NCBI RefSeq assembly: GCF_042726155.1
Contig: NZ_JBHXHV010000001.1
Coordinates: 1,240,001-1,304,000 of the forward strand
DNA from: Leucobacter sp042726155
GTDB taxonomy: Bacteria; Actinomycetota; Actinomycetes; Actinomycetales; Microbacteriaceae
Direction of reading: 5' to 3'
DNA length: 64,000 nt
Each line of letters starts with the position of its first letter. Position 1 is the stretch's first letter. Both the position numbers and the translations under genes were made by a program. A model generated the notes under the pieces. The model was not told the origin of the DNA and searched no databases. It was given only the letters and a program-made list of their open reading frames with translations. Positions 52,554 through 60,958 of this stretch are shown here, piece by piece.

Positions 52554-52741
52554 AGGCAGTACTTTCTGTACGCCGCCTTGTTCGTCATACGCCAAGTCTT
52601 GCAGTCGGCGGCGCGATTCATGGGAGCATCGACCTGCGCTGACTTTGTGTGTTCGCTCGTGAGAGTGTGTTGAAGGGGTGGCGCAGTTTGCGAAGCCCCC
52701 GCCAGTGCAGCGCCGACAATGAGTATCGAAATGAGTTTCAC
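52550..52741 (-). CDS. small secreted two-cysteine peptide
   Basis: 63 residues, starting at GTG. A signal-peptide-like N-terminus (K2, then hydrophobic ISILIVGAALAG, then a small-residue cleavage zone near AGASQT) leads to a polar mature part of about 42 residues with two cysteines (CKTWRMTNKAAYRKYC), able to form a disulfide. Its stop overlaps the response regulator start by 4 bases. It lies between the kinase and regulator genes. It may be a signal, ligand or accessory of the kinase; I do not recognise a family. Confidence 0.6.
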   Translation of the reverse strand: MKLISILIVGAALAGASQTAPPLQHTLTSEHTKSAQVDAPMNRAADCKTWRMTNKAAYRKYCL

Positions 52742-52771
52742 TCATCCATGTCAGCCGCGATCCGCCGTTCT

Positions 52772-52793
52772 GCCATCCCTCATGTGAGGGGTG
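52772..52793. promoter_or_regulatory. 10-bp palindrome, copy 2
   Basis: CCATCCCTC-ATGT-GAGGGGTG shares CATCCCTC-N4-GAGGG with copy 1 (51771-51794), with an 8-bp stem. It lies 30 bases after the kinase stop and 31 before the peptide gene start. It is either a regulator-binding site for the peptide-regulator pair or a short repeat that doubles as a terminator. Confidence 0.55.
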
Positions 52794-52822
52794 AATTTCG
52801 GTGTCGGCAGTGCTAGCCAGTG

Positions 52823-54013
52823 CTACAACCGAGGTTCAGGGAGCCGGATAGTGACCTCAACCTGTGCTGCCGCGTACTGCACCACACACGAGCCCCCGAG
52901 CGCCTCGGCTCGTGTGACGAGGCTGTGGGGCGCGTCCGCGAACTTCGCTGTCGCCGCGTTTGTCGACGACAGCACGAGTGCGTCGATTCCGTTCTCTGTC
53001 TCCCTGACCACTCGCAAGCTGCAGCCCACTGGTTTTGCGGCGTGCTTGACCATGTTTGTGATCAATTCCCGGGCGATGCTGCGCACATGTTCACCACGCG
53101 GCGCGGGCATCGCGGCAATTGAGCCGTCAAATTGAAGCGTGATCGGGTATCCGCCCGACTCGGCCGCGGCAATCATCGTTTCGATATCGACGCTGAGTTC
53201 TGCGGCCGACATCATTCGAGCACCGCTCTCTGCCGTTGGCCTCGTGAGGCGGCCGAGCAGCACACGCAATTGCTCCTGTGATGCTCCGTTTGCGAGCGCG
53301 AGCTCGCCGAGCCTTCGCTGAGCAGCCTCAGGCGTTCGTTCAGCAGAGATGATCCGAATCATGGCCGCCTGGGTGGCAAGACTGTGCGAAACCGTGTCGT
53401 GCGTGTCGACGGCGAAGCCGATGCGCAGTTGCTGCACCGTGCGTTCGTGCTCGCGGGCGGCGGTCTCTCGGCGCGCCAATTCCCGTTGGATCGCTGACTC
53501 CGCGAGCGCCGCTGACACGGCAAGTACCGATCCCAGTACCCATGAGAATGCGAGCTGGGCAAACGGAGTCGCGAGTTCGGGTTGCACCACCTGCGAGATT
53601 TCGGTCAACGCTACGAGCCCTGCCGTGACCCCGAGCGACCAGGGCCAGCGCCAGGCGGAGAGCAGCACCGCGGCCGCGAACTCGATCGGTTCCTGAAACG
53701 GATTCAGATAGTCAGGGTACAACGCGAGAAAAGCCACGAAGCCGCAAGCGGCGAGGAGCGCGCCGATCCGCGGCCTCACCGCGCTCACTACGATCAGTGC
53801 GCTCGCGAGATAGAGCATTGTGAGGTAGCCGGGTTCGTGCGTCTCGGCGGCACCCGGCATCAATCCTGAGAGGCACAGTACGAGCGCAATTGCGCGGATC
53901 GGCCCGTCGACGAACCGCGGTCCCGCGACTCGACTGAGAAACTTGCGGGCGGACGAAAACGGCTGGCGATCGCGCGGTGAATCAGGCAAAGCGGGCGCCG
54001 GATCGCGAAGCAT
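52823..54013 (-). CDS. sensor histidine kinase with degenerate ATPase
   Basis: Predicted 396 residues. Five or six membrane helices fill about 38-172. A dimerisation/phosphoacceptor domain of the LiaS/NarX type has H205 in DTHDTVSHSLA. The N box (ELITNMVKHA) is present, but the D-x-G-x-G (G1) and G2 loops of HATPase_c are replaced (LVLSSTNAA..., FADAPHSL), so ATP binding may be altered. The start at ATG 54013 is provisional; 54070 is in frame. Partner of the response regulator and secreted peptide downstream. Confidence 0.8.
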   Translation of the reverse strand: MLRDPAPALPDSPRDRQPFSSARKFLSRVAGPRFVDGPIRAIALVLCLSGLMPGAAETHEPGYLTMLYLASALIVVSAVRPRIGALLAACGFVAFLALYPDYLNPFQEPIEFAAAVLLSAWRWPWSLGVTAGLVALTEISQVVQPELATPFAQLAFSWVLGSVLAVSAALAESAIQRELARRETAAREHERTVQQLRIGFAVDTHDTVSHSLATQAAMIRIISAERTPEAAQRRLGELALANGASQEQLRVLLGRLTRPTAESGARMMSAAELSVDIETMIAAAESGGYPITLQFDGSIAAMPAPRGEHVRSIARELITNMVKHAAKPVGCSLRVVRETENGIDALVLSSTNAATAKFADAPHSLVTRAEALGGSCVVQYAAAQVEVTIRLPEPRL

Positions 54014-54173
54014 ATTCGACGGTGACTGCACCCGCCCGGCCCCCTTCTGCACGCACATCGCAGGCGCCATTCGGCCCCCAGTGGCGCCCAGTCTACGGCG
54101 CGGCTCGGTGCCGCGCGGCAAGACTGGAGCGGCTCCCCGCGCCGCTCACGAACTCCCGCGATAGCATTGCAGC

Positions 54174-54791
54174 GTGTTGTCGACGCGAGCAGATCGGACC
54201 GGACGCGGTGTTGCCGCGGCCGCGATTGCGACGTTCGTAGCGGCATTCTCGCACTCCATCGCAAACGCTGAGCCGGCGCCGGTGCTCGGTGTGCTGCTCG
54301 CGCTCGTCTGCGCGGTGCCGGTGTGTATTGCACTCGCGGGGCGCACACTGTCGTGGGTGAGACTCGCCTGTGCAATTGGGATCAGCCAGTTCGCCTTTCA
54401 CGGGCTTCTCCAAATGGGGCTCGGTGGTGGAGCCTTCAGCGTCGGGTCAGTTACGCACGCTCACGGCGCTGCGACCCAAGACTTGCTCAGCGGGGCGAGC
54501 GAAGCAGGTTCGGCCGCGGGCGTTGCTTCCCACGCCGGGCACACCAGCGCGGCGATGTGGTTCGCGCACGTGCTCGCAGCGGTCATCACCGTACTCGCGG
54601 TCGGTGCGGGGGAGCGCGCACTCGTCGCGATCCTGGGCCTCGGCCGGTTGCGCCGCGTGGCCGAGCTGTTCGCATGGCTCCCCGCGTTCGCGGGTGCGCG
54701 CCGTGCACCACTCGCTATCTGGCACTTCACCGGTGCCAGTCTCGCGTGTCTCGCAGAGATACGTCGTCGCGGGCCACCGCTTGCTGCCTGA
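54174..54791 (+). CDS. histidine-containing membrane protein
   Basis: 205 residues with about five hydrophobic helices (12-32, 35-55, 62-82, 125-150, others weaker). An external-looking loop at about 90-122 has several His (THAHGA, SHAGHTS), suggesting metal contact. It precedes ycnI and copC, so a copper role is plausible but not shown. GTG 54174 is 6 nt after TAGCAT (54162-54167), a leaderless start. The family is not recognised. Confidence 0.65.
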   Translation: MLSTRADRTGRGVAAAAIATFVAAFSHSIANAEPAPVLGVLLALVCAVPVCIALAGRTLSWVRLACAIGISQFAFHGLLQMGLGGGAFSVGSVTHAHGAATQDLLSGASEAGSAAGVASHAGHTSAAMWFAHVLAAVITVLAVGAGERALVAILGLGRLRRVAELFAWLPAFAGARRAPLAIWHFTGASLACLAEIRRRGPPLAA

Positions 54792-54861
54792 ACTCATCCC
54801 CGTTCTTATCCCTGTTCTTGGCGGGCGACACGCCCGCACGCAGTCAATCGGAGACCCTTTC

Positions 54862-55605
54862 ATGCAGCAGCACACCCGTACCCAGAAGTTCATCGGCGCC
54901 ATCGCGGGCGTCGGCGCCGGCGCAGCGCTCGTTCTCGCCGCTCCGCTCGCGGCCTCGGCCCACGTCACCATTTCGCCGGATCAGGCCGAATCCGGAGGTT
55001 GGTCGTACATTACGTTCCGCGCACCCACCGAATCGGACACGGCAAACACCACGAAGCTTGAGTTCCACCTCCCCGAGGACACGCCATTCACGCACGTGTC
55101 GTATCAGCCGGTCACGGGCTGGTCGGCCGAGGTCGCAAACGAGAAGCTACCAAAGCCCGTGGATGTACTCGGAAATACTGTCAGCGAGGCGCCGACCGAG
55201 GTGACATTCACCGCGGAGGGCGATGGCATCGCGCCCGGACAGGTCGAGATGTTCACGCTCTCGGTCGGCCCCGTCGCCGACACCGGGCACATTGTCATCC
55301 CGGTGACCCAGACCTACAGTGATGGCACGGTTGTTGAGTGGGCGGCGACGCCCGAGCAGGTCGAGAAAGACGACACGCTCGAGCCGGCCCCCGTGCTGTG
55401 GGTGAACGACGCCCCGCCCGCTGGGGACCACCACGCGGCGACCGATGACGCGAAGACCGCCGCGGCGAGCGCTGAGGCGGGCACAGCGGCGACTGACCAG
55501 GGCGGCATCACGCTCGGCCTCAGCATCGCGGCACTCGTCATTGCAGCGGGCGGAGCCCTCCTCGGTGCGCTGGCGCTCTCGCGCTCACGCAAGGCCTCGG
55601 CGTGA
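54862..55605 (+). CDS. YcnI family copper-binding membrane protein
   Basis: 247 residues. A signal peptide (cleavage near AASA-H) leaves a mature protein that starts with histidine, as required for copper binding in YcnI/DUF1775 domains (HVTISPDQAESGGWSYITFRAP). A C-terminal helix (about 215-238) anchors it at the membrane surface. ATG 54862 follows GGAGAC. It overlaps copC by 4 bases. Confidence 0.92.
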   Translation: MQQHTRTQKFIGAIAGVGAGAALVLAAPLAASAHVTISPDQAESGGWSYITFRAPTESDTANTTKLEFHLPEDTPFTHVSYQPVTGWSAEVANEKLPKPVDVLGNTVSEAPTEVTFTAEGDGIAPGQVEMFTLSVGPVADTGHIVIPVTQTYSDGTVVEWAATPEQVEKDDTLEPAPVLWVNDAPPAGDHHAATDDAKTAAASAEAGTAATDQGGITLGLSIAALVIAAGGALLGALALSRSRKASA

Positions 55606-56225
55606 CCCTCGCGCGTCGCACGCGGCTCGCGGCAGCGGGCGCCCTCGTGGCGCTCGTTGCGCTGCCACTGGTGTCATCGGCGGCCTTTGCACACGACCAA
55701 CTCGTCAGCGCTGATCCGCTCGCCTCCGCGACGGTGGAGTCACTTGACGAGGTTACGCTGCAGTTCAATAACGCGCCGCTGGGGCTCGAGGGAAGCAACC
55801 TCGTGCGGGTCGTCGGTCCAGACGGAAGGTTTTACGAAACAGGGTGCCCGACCCTTGCCGGCCCCGTGGTGACCGCTCCGATTGCGCTCGGCGAGGCCGG
55901 TGAATACGAGGTGCAGTGGCGAGTCGTGTCATCTGACGGTCACCCCATTGCCGAGAACTACTCGTTCACATATTCGCCGACCGATGGCTCGGCTGGCTCG
56001 GCAGGATCAGCTGGGTCAGAAACACCGCTCTGTGGTGACGCAGCCGGGGCTGGGGGCGCCGCTGCACCGGATTCGGCCGGATCGGCTCAGGAAGAAACCC
56101 GAGCTGATGAGACCCGAAGCCCGGTGAGCGGGCTCTGGATTGGCGTGGGTGTCGGCGGATTTGCGGTGCTCGCAATTGCCGCGGCCGCCTGGGCGATTCT
56201 CCGCAAGCCCAGAGACCGGGAGTAG
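55602..56225 (+). CDS. copC: CopC-domain copper resistance protein
   Basis: 207 residues. The signal peptide ends near FA-H, exposing His at the mature N-terminus, and the conserved SSDGHPIAENYSFTY loop has the second copper-binding His. A Ser/Gly/Ala linker follows, then a C-terminal helix (about 178-200). The GTG start overlaps the ycnI stop. This pair (YcnI-CopC) is known from copper-handling loci; the CopD part of YcnJ is not present. Confidence 0.9.
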   Translation: MTLARRTRLAAAGALVALVALPLVSSAAFAHDQLVSADPLASATVESLDEVTLQFNNAPLGLEGSNLVRVVGPDGRFYETGCPTLAGPVVTAPIALGEAGEYEVQWRVVSSDGHPIAENYSFTYSPTDGSAGSAGSAGSETPLCGDAAGAGGAAAPDSAGSAQEETRADETRSPVSGLWIGVGVGGFAVLAIAAAAWAILRKPRDRE

Positions 56226-56240
56226 CGTTCGGGCTGGCCG

Positions 56241-57254
56241 TTAATCGAGCGACTCGTCTGCGGTGAGCCACTCGGGGAACGGGTCGGGGAAAGTCAGCCA
56301 GGTCTCTGGTCCCGCGGCAAATTCGGCATCGGTCAGCGCGGCGTCATCGAGCGCCGCGCTGATCGCGTCGCGGTCGAGATCGAGCCCGATGAGTGCGAGA
56401 TCTTGACCGATTGCCAGCAGCTCTGCGCCTCCGGTCAACGGATCGCCGCCGACCGGCTCGAATGAGATCACGCGCCCGACGTGGTCCCAGCTCGCGACCG
56501 CCTGAGGCCGAGTGGCGAGCCGGCAGAATCCCGCAGAGCGCACGAGCGTGCCGAATTCACCCGGTTCGATGCGGTCATCAAGCACTTCGTGGAGTCGCCC
56601 AGGTTGCAGCGGGCGCTCGTGGGTGTATCGGAACGCGGAGACCCGAGTGTCGGTCATGTAGGTGTCGTATTCGCCGTTCAGGAGCTTGATCCAGCCGGCG
56701 CGGTCTTGGTGGCTCGGAAAAGGTGTGGCCTCGACCTCGGGCTCGGGGCCGGGCTGCTGCAACCGCAGGCGGGCGCTTGGGGCGATATGGTTCGCGAGTG
56801 CCATGAGCGCCGACAGGTCTGCCGTCGACAAGGCCTCCCAATTCACCCAGACGATCTGGGAGGCGTACTCCATCTGTGTGACGAGCAGCTCAGCTCGAGC
56901 CATAAGTGGCGGGCCACCTCGCGCGGCGATGTAGTCGTCGCGTAGAAGATCCGAGAAAAAGTGTGCGGCGTCGACCACGCAGACGATTCGGGCCAGGGAC
57001 ATCCGCTCGGACTCAGCGGCGAACGCGCCGATGACCTCGGTCGCCCGGGTGTCTGCGGGGAATTCGACCACGACGCCGCCCGTCGACCGTGACCACGGTA
57101 CGAGCGCTATCGCCTCGCGAAGCGGGTCCGGGCTCGCCGCGAGCCGCGCGGCCGACAGCAGCATCGCCTGCGTTGCAGCGGCTCGCCGCTCGGCGAACCC
57201 TCTGCGCTCGGGCGCGCACGCTCCCATAATTACAGTGACTTCCACCGACTCCAT
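56241..57254 (-). CDS. degenerate COG0523 (CobW-like) protein
   Basis: 337 residues. The fold of CobW-type metal chaperone GTPases is visible (VVDAAHF and the CobW C-terminal domain AGFCRLATRPQAVASWDHVGRVISFEP), but the Walker A loop (GxxGxGKT) and the CxCC metal motif are absent (N-terminus VTVIMGACAPERRG). Such truncated members may act without GTP. Its gene is divergent from the zinc-free L36 gene, with a Zur-type box between, so it is probably induced at low zinc. Confidence 0.8.
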   Translation of the reverse strand: MESVEVTVIMGACAPERRGFAERRAAATQAMLLSAARLAASPDPLREAIALVPWSRSTGGVVVEFPADTRATEVIGAFAAESERMSLARIVCVVDAAHFFSDLLRDDYIAARGGPPLMARAELLVTQMEYASQIVWVNWEALSTADLSALMALANHIAPSARLRLQQPGPEPEVEATPFPSHQDRAGWIKLLNGEYDTYMTDTRVSAFRYTHERPLQPGRLHEVLDDRIEPGEFGTLVRSAGFCRLATRPQAVASWDHVGRVISFEPVGGDPLTGGAELLAIGQDLALIGLDLDRDAISAALDDAALTDAEFAAGPETWLTFPDPFPEWLTADESLD

Positions 57255-57299
57255 GCATTCCTCTCGCGGTAACGCGGGCGCGTCACATTTCGATTATAG

Positions 57300-57314
57300 T
57301 GATAATCCTTATCA
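57300..57314. promoter_or_regulatory. Zur box in the cobW-like/rpmJ gap
   Basis: TGATAATCCTTATCA is a near-perfect 7-1-7 inverted repeat (arms TGATAA/TTATCA), close to actinobacterial Zur/Fur boxes. It lies 21 bases before the rpmJ ATG and 46 bases from the divergent gene start, so it could control both. Confidence 0.7.
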
Positions 57315-57334
57315 TTAACCGAAAGGGGCCTCGC

Positions 57335-57457
57335 ATGAAGGTTCGTGCATCACTGAAGTCGCTGAAGGCGCAGCCGGGAGCTCAGGTCGTACGGCGGCGC
57401 GGCCGCGTGTTCGTCATTAATAAGAAAAATCCGCGGTTCAAGGGCCGCCAGGGCTAA
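57335..57457 (+). CDS. rpmJ: 50S ribosomal protein L36, zinc-free form
   Basis: 40 residues: MKVRASLKSLKAQPGAQVVR then a basic tail. It has no cysteine, unlike the zinc-ribbon type L36 (CxxC...CxxH), so it is the C-minus (YkgO-like) paralogue used when zinc is scarce. ATG 57335 follows GAAAGGGG. The Zur box just upstream supports that reading. Confidence 0.95.
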   Translation: MKVRASLKSLKAQPGAQVVRRRGRVFVINKKNPRFKGRQG

Positions 57458-57472
57458 TCGCACGCGCAGGCG

Positions 57473-59032
57473 TCAGGCGCACCAGTCACTGAGCCCGCCG
57501 AGAACGGAGCGCACGGTGTCACCCGTCGCAACACGTACGTAGGTCGTCGTTGTGTGCGAGAACCCCGGTGTAACGGGGCGGCCGTCTGGGGCCCCCTCGC
57601 GCGACACGGTCTCGATCGCAGCAAACTCAGCATTCGGCGAGAGGCACACTCGCCCGGTTCGAGTGTTCGGGGATGCGGGGGCGAATATCGTGCGCTCTGC
57701 GCCACTTTCGCCGCCGTGCTCGGAGACGGTGACATTGCCACCCGTGACCAGTGAGCCATTGTGCAGTGGCGAGCCGGTCGAACGGAGGTCGATAGTTGCC
57801 GGTGCCTCCGGGGTCTCTCGGGGACCATTCGACAGACGGTTGAGTGTACTGTCGGCCGATAGTGCGAGTGCCGCGGGGGTGGCGTGAGCAGCAGGAATCG
57901 AGGGCGACAGTGTCGGGGCGCTGAGATCGGCTTCAAGCGGTGCTTGTGGCGGCGGGCCGTCGAGCGTTCCCGAGACAACACCGGACATATCGACGAGTGA
58001 CACCCCCGTCGTCGTCGATACTGCAAGCGTTGTGGTGCCCGGCAGAAACCCGAGTAGTTCGCCTGAGAGGCCGGGGTCGAAACTGCGGGGCTCGGGAGCA
58101 GCCTCCCAACCCATGAGTCGACCGCTTGGGCTTTGGTAGATGAGCGACGTCGTGCCGGGAACGAACCGCCAGTCGCGTACACGAACTGCCGCACCTGCTT
58201 CGTCAGCCACAGTCAAGACGATCGCGGTGGCTGGGTCGATAATGAGGAGCGCGCGGTCATACAACGTGCGATCATCGCCGGTACCTGATGCGACCACGCC
58301 CACCACGCCACTAGCGGCTTCGCTGCGCAACTGGCCGAGCTGGTCTGCCGTCATGATCCGAAACGGCTCAGCTGAGTCATCCGGGGCTGGGGAGCTGGCT
58401 GCGGCCCCAGTCTGGCGGCCACGGATCGCGAGTTCTGCACGCCCCGTCTCGTCGCGGGTAATCACCGCGAGCCCGCTCGGTGTGCTTGCGTACTCCTGAA
58501 TGCGTGCCGCTTCAAACGCCGTGCGCGTTGCGGTCGCATTCTGCAGGTGATGCTCAAGGATGCGATCGCCCGCCTCTGAACGCAGAAGCGTATACGTCGC
58601 CGTATCAGGGGTGGCGAACGTCGCAGAAATACTGCCGACCGCGCCGGTCGCCGTGCCCCGCACGCGTGCGTCAATGCGGTACTCAGTTCCCGTATTGAGC
58701 ATGCTGAGAAAGCGCACCGTGACCGTGCCGCCATCGGACGTGACCTCCACGGGTGTCTTCGGGGTGACGGTCACAGCACCGGAGGCGATCGTCGACACCG
58801 GCTGACTTAGGCGTATTTGCACGCGCTGGTCGGTGCGCGCCACGAGCAACTCGCCATTTGCTTCAACCGCCTTGACCCGCGGTGGCTGGGAGAGATTGGC
58901 TCCCGCGAGGCACGCGGCCAAGATGCCGAGCACGACAAACAGCGCGATCTGCGGGGCACGAAGACGCCGGCTGCGACGGGTGCGACGAAGGCGCGGGGGA
59001 GCGGCGTTCGCCGGTTGAGGCTCAGTAGACAT
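57473..59032 (-). CDS. membrane-anchored Ig/beta-propeller-like protein
   Basis: 519 residues. After a basic stretch, one hydrophobic helix (about 25-48) anchors the chain. The exterior begins with an Ig-like segment (about 55-145) and continues with many short beta blocks that look like a repeat-rich propeller. Two cysteines near the end (VCLSPN and WCA) may bond. It overlaps the TIGR03943-like gene by 11 bases and is the distal gene of the zinc-linked permease operon. Function unknown. Confidence 0.6.
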   Translation of the reverse strand: MSTEPQPANAAPPRLRRTRRSRRLRAPQIALFVVLGILAACLAGANLSQPPRVKAVEANGELLVARTDQRVQIRLSQPVSTIASGAVTVTPKTPVEVTSDGGTVTVRFLSMLNTGTEYRIDARVRGTATGAVGSISATFATPDTATYTLLRSEAGDRILEHHLQNATATRTAFEAARIQEYASTPSGLAVITRDETGRAELAIRGRQTGAAASSPAPDDSAEPFRIMTADQLGQLRSEAASGVVGVVASGTGDDRTLYDRALLIIDPATAIVLTVADEAGAAVRVRDWRFVPGTTSLIYQSPSGRLMGWEAAPEPRSFDPGLSGELLGFLPGTTTLAVSTTTGVSLVDMSGVVSGTLDGPPPQAPLEADLSAPTLSPSIPAAHATPAALALSADSTLNRLSNGPRETPEAPATIDLRSTGSPLHNGSLVTGGNVTVSEHGGESGAERTIFAPASPNTRTGRVCLSPNAEFAAIETVSREGAPDGRPVTPGFSHTTTTYVRVATGDTVRSVLGGLSDWCA

Positions 59033-59840
59033 ACGGGTCCCGTGGCTCGTCGATCGCGGTGATTTCGTATGGACGAAGTACGACCGGATGCGCGCTCGTG
59101 ACGTCCGGGTTCGCCACGAACACTCCGGTTACCTCGACCCAGGCACCCTCCGGGTGTGTCTCCTGCCAGCCCGGTGAAAGCACGGGCACGCCCAGTGGCT
59201 GAGCGTCGACCGCGCAGCACGAGACGACGAATCGCGCCGCAAAAAACACATCCGAAGCTCCCGTATTGGTCTTGTCGGCGACCGAAACCGCGCGTTCGCG
59301 ACTGTTCGAGTCGCCCGGCAGCACGAATCCGATGAAACTCGCGGTGCGACCCTCGGCTGCCGACCCGCCTCCCTGGCGCAGCACCATCGCCCAGTCGCGT
59401 GCATCGAGATCAGCATCCGTCTGAGTCGAGACCCCGCCGGCAGCCCCGCCGGCAGCCCCGCCAGACACTGCTCCGGAATTGACCTGGCGCTGCTGCGCTG
59501 CCGCTGTCGACAGCGTAGTCGGCGGCACGACGAGCAGCGCTGCAGCGGCCGCTGCGACGAGGGTGACGCTGCCGATGCTCCAGAGCGTTCGGCGGGGGTG
59601 ACCTCGTGGGTCGGAGTGCGGGGCATGATCCTCGTCGGCGGTGGGCAGCGTGCGCAGCGCCGGCACGGCCGTAATCAGCGCGACCGCGGCGATCCCGCAG
59701 AGCGTCACCGTGAACCAGGAATACCGGGGGTGCACATACCAGCCCAGTCGTCCGGTCGCGGCGAGCCAGGCCACGCCAGCGATGCCGAGTCCGCTGAGCA
59801 CGAGACCGCGCCAGTACCGGTCGAAGCGCTCACGCCACAA
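59022..59840 (-). CDS. TIGR03943-like permease subunit
   Basis: 272 residues. Two N-terminal membrane helices (about 12-30, 40-60) and another at about 90-110 lead to a soluble domain with CxxC-like FVVSCCAVDAQPLG and the ending GEWVEVTG-like pattern (GAWVEVTGVF). TIGR03943 proteins are always encoded beside COG0701-type permeases. The role in metal or small-molecule export is predicted only. It overlaps the permease gene by 11 bases. Confidence 0.82.
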   Translation of the reverse strand: MWRERFDRYWRGLVLSGLGIAGVAWLAATGRLGWYVHPRYSWFTVTLCGIAAVALITAVPALRTLPTADEDHAPHSDPRGHPRRTLWSIGSVTLVAAAAAALLVVPPTTLSTAAAQQRQVNSGAVSGGAAGGAAGGVSTQTDADLDARDWAMVLRQGGGSAAEGRTASFIGFVLPGDSNSRERAVSVADKTNTGASDVFFAARFVVSCCAVDAQPLGVPVLSPGWQETHPEGAWVEVTGVFVANPDVTSAHPVVLRPYEITAIDEPRDPYVY

Positions 59841-60846
59841 GGTTGAGCCCCCAGCCGATCACGAGACAGCAGAGCGCGACGAGCGCCGTGAGCAGGGCGA
59901 GCGCGCGTACCGTGAAGGTGGTGCGCAGCAGCGCCAGCATCTTAACGTCCATCATTGCTCCGAACAGCAAGAACGCGACGATGCTGCCCGGGAGAAAGGT
60001 TGCGCTGAGCGAAAGGATGAAAAACGCGTCGACGCTGGAACAGATGGCGATGACGAAGGCGAGCAGCATGAGCGCGAGTACCGAGTACAGCGGGTGCGTG
60101 CCGAGCGCGACCAGCATCTGGCGCGGGGCGCCGACCTGGATTGCGCCAGCCAGGGCCGACCCGATGATGAGCGCGGGCATGAGGGCGCTCGTCTCCTCGG
60201 CGAAGCCGACTGCGCTGCGACGCAGCCGGTCGCCCCGCGCCTCGTGACCGGAGTGCGCGCAGTGCTCGCGGAAACCGGGGGTGAGCAAGGCTGACTGGTC
60301 AGCTGAGCGACTGAGTAACCACCCGGCGAGGTTTGCGATCACGAAGCCACCGATGATTCGGCTGACGAGGATGCCGTCGCTCCACCCGAACGCGTGATAT
60401 GTCGTGATGATGGTGACCGGATTCAGTACCGGGGCGGCCAACAAAAATGTCGCGGCCTCAGACACCGTGAAACCGCGCAGCATCAGCCCGCGCGCGAGCG
60501 GCACATTGCCGCACTCGCACACGGGCAGCAGCACGCCCGTCACTGAGAGCACCGCGCGACGCAGCGCGGGATTGCGCGGGAGTACTCGGTCAATCACGGT
60601 GCGCGGAACCCACACCTGCACGACCGTCGAGAGCAGAATGCCGAGAAAGACGAACGGGAGTGACTCGATAAATACGCTCAGCGAGAGCGCGACGAAATCA
60701 GCGAGGGCTGACGGGAGTGCGATCGCCGGTCCGATGAGATCGGTGCCGGCGCGAATCCCCACCGCGGCGATGAAGACGACCGCTGCAAGCGCCGCTGCCG
60801 CGAACGGACGGGCACGCGCGCGGGGGCGCGTGGTCACCACCGACAT
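59830..60846 (-). CDS. COG0701/UPF0718 permease
   Basis: 338 residues with eight to ten helices. The signature VCECGNVPLARGL at about residue 110 (CxCGxxP) is characteristic of this permease family. It forms the first gene of the operon with the TIGR03943-like gene. GGAGGG lies just before the ATG (minus strand), and a Zur-box-like site is 43 bases upstream, so it is probably zinc-regulated. Confidence 0.88.
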   Translation of the reverse strand: MSVVTTRPRARARPFAAAALAAVVFIAAVGIRAGTDLIGPAIALPSALADFVALSLSVFIESLPFVFLGILLSTVVQVWVPRTVIDRVLPRNPALRRAVLSVTGVLLPVCECGNVPLARGLMLRGFTVSEAATFLLAAPVLNPVTIITTYHAFGWSDGILVSRIIGGFVIANLAGWLLSRSADQSALLTPGFREHCAHSGHEARGDRLRRSAVGFAEETSALMPALIIGSALAGAIQVGAPRQMLVALGTHPLYSVLALMLLAFVIAICSSVDAFFILSLSATFLPGSIVAFLLFGAMMDVKMLALLRTTFTVRALALLTALVALCCLVIGWGLNLVA

Positions 60847-60888
60847 GCACCCTCCACTCCGACTCTACGTACGTGCGCGGTCGGCACC

Positions 60889-60903
60889 CGATAATCGTTC
60901 TCA
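60889..60903. promoter_or_regulatory. Zur-box-like site before the permease operon
   Basis: CGATAATCGTTCTCA (minus strand TGAGAACGATTATCG) is a 7-1-7 imperfect palindrome close to actinobacterial Zur boxes (TGAnAACGnnTnTCA). It is placed 43 bases upstream of the permease ATG, between that operon and the zur gene. Confidence 0.6.
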
Positions 60904-60958
60904 GTATATGAGGATCGGGGATGCGAGAGGCGTGACGCGTGCGTGTCGCGCGGATAGG

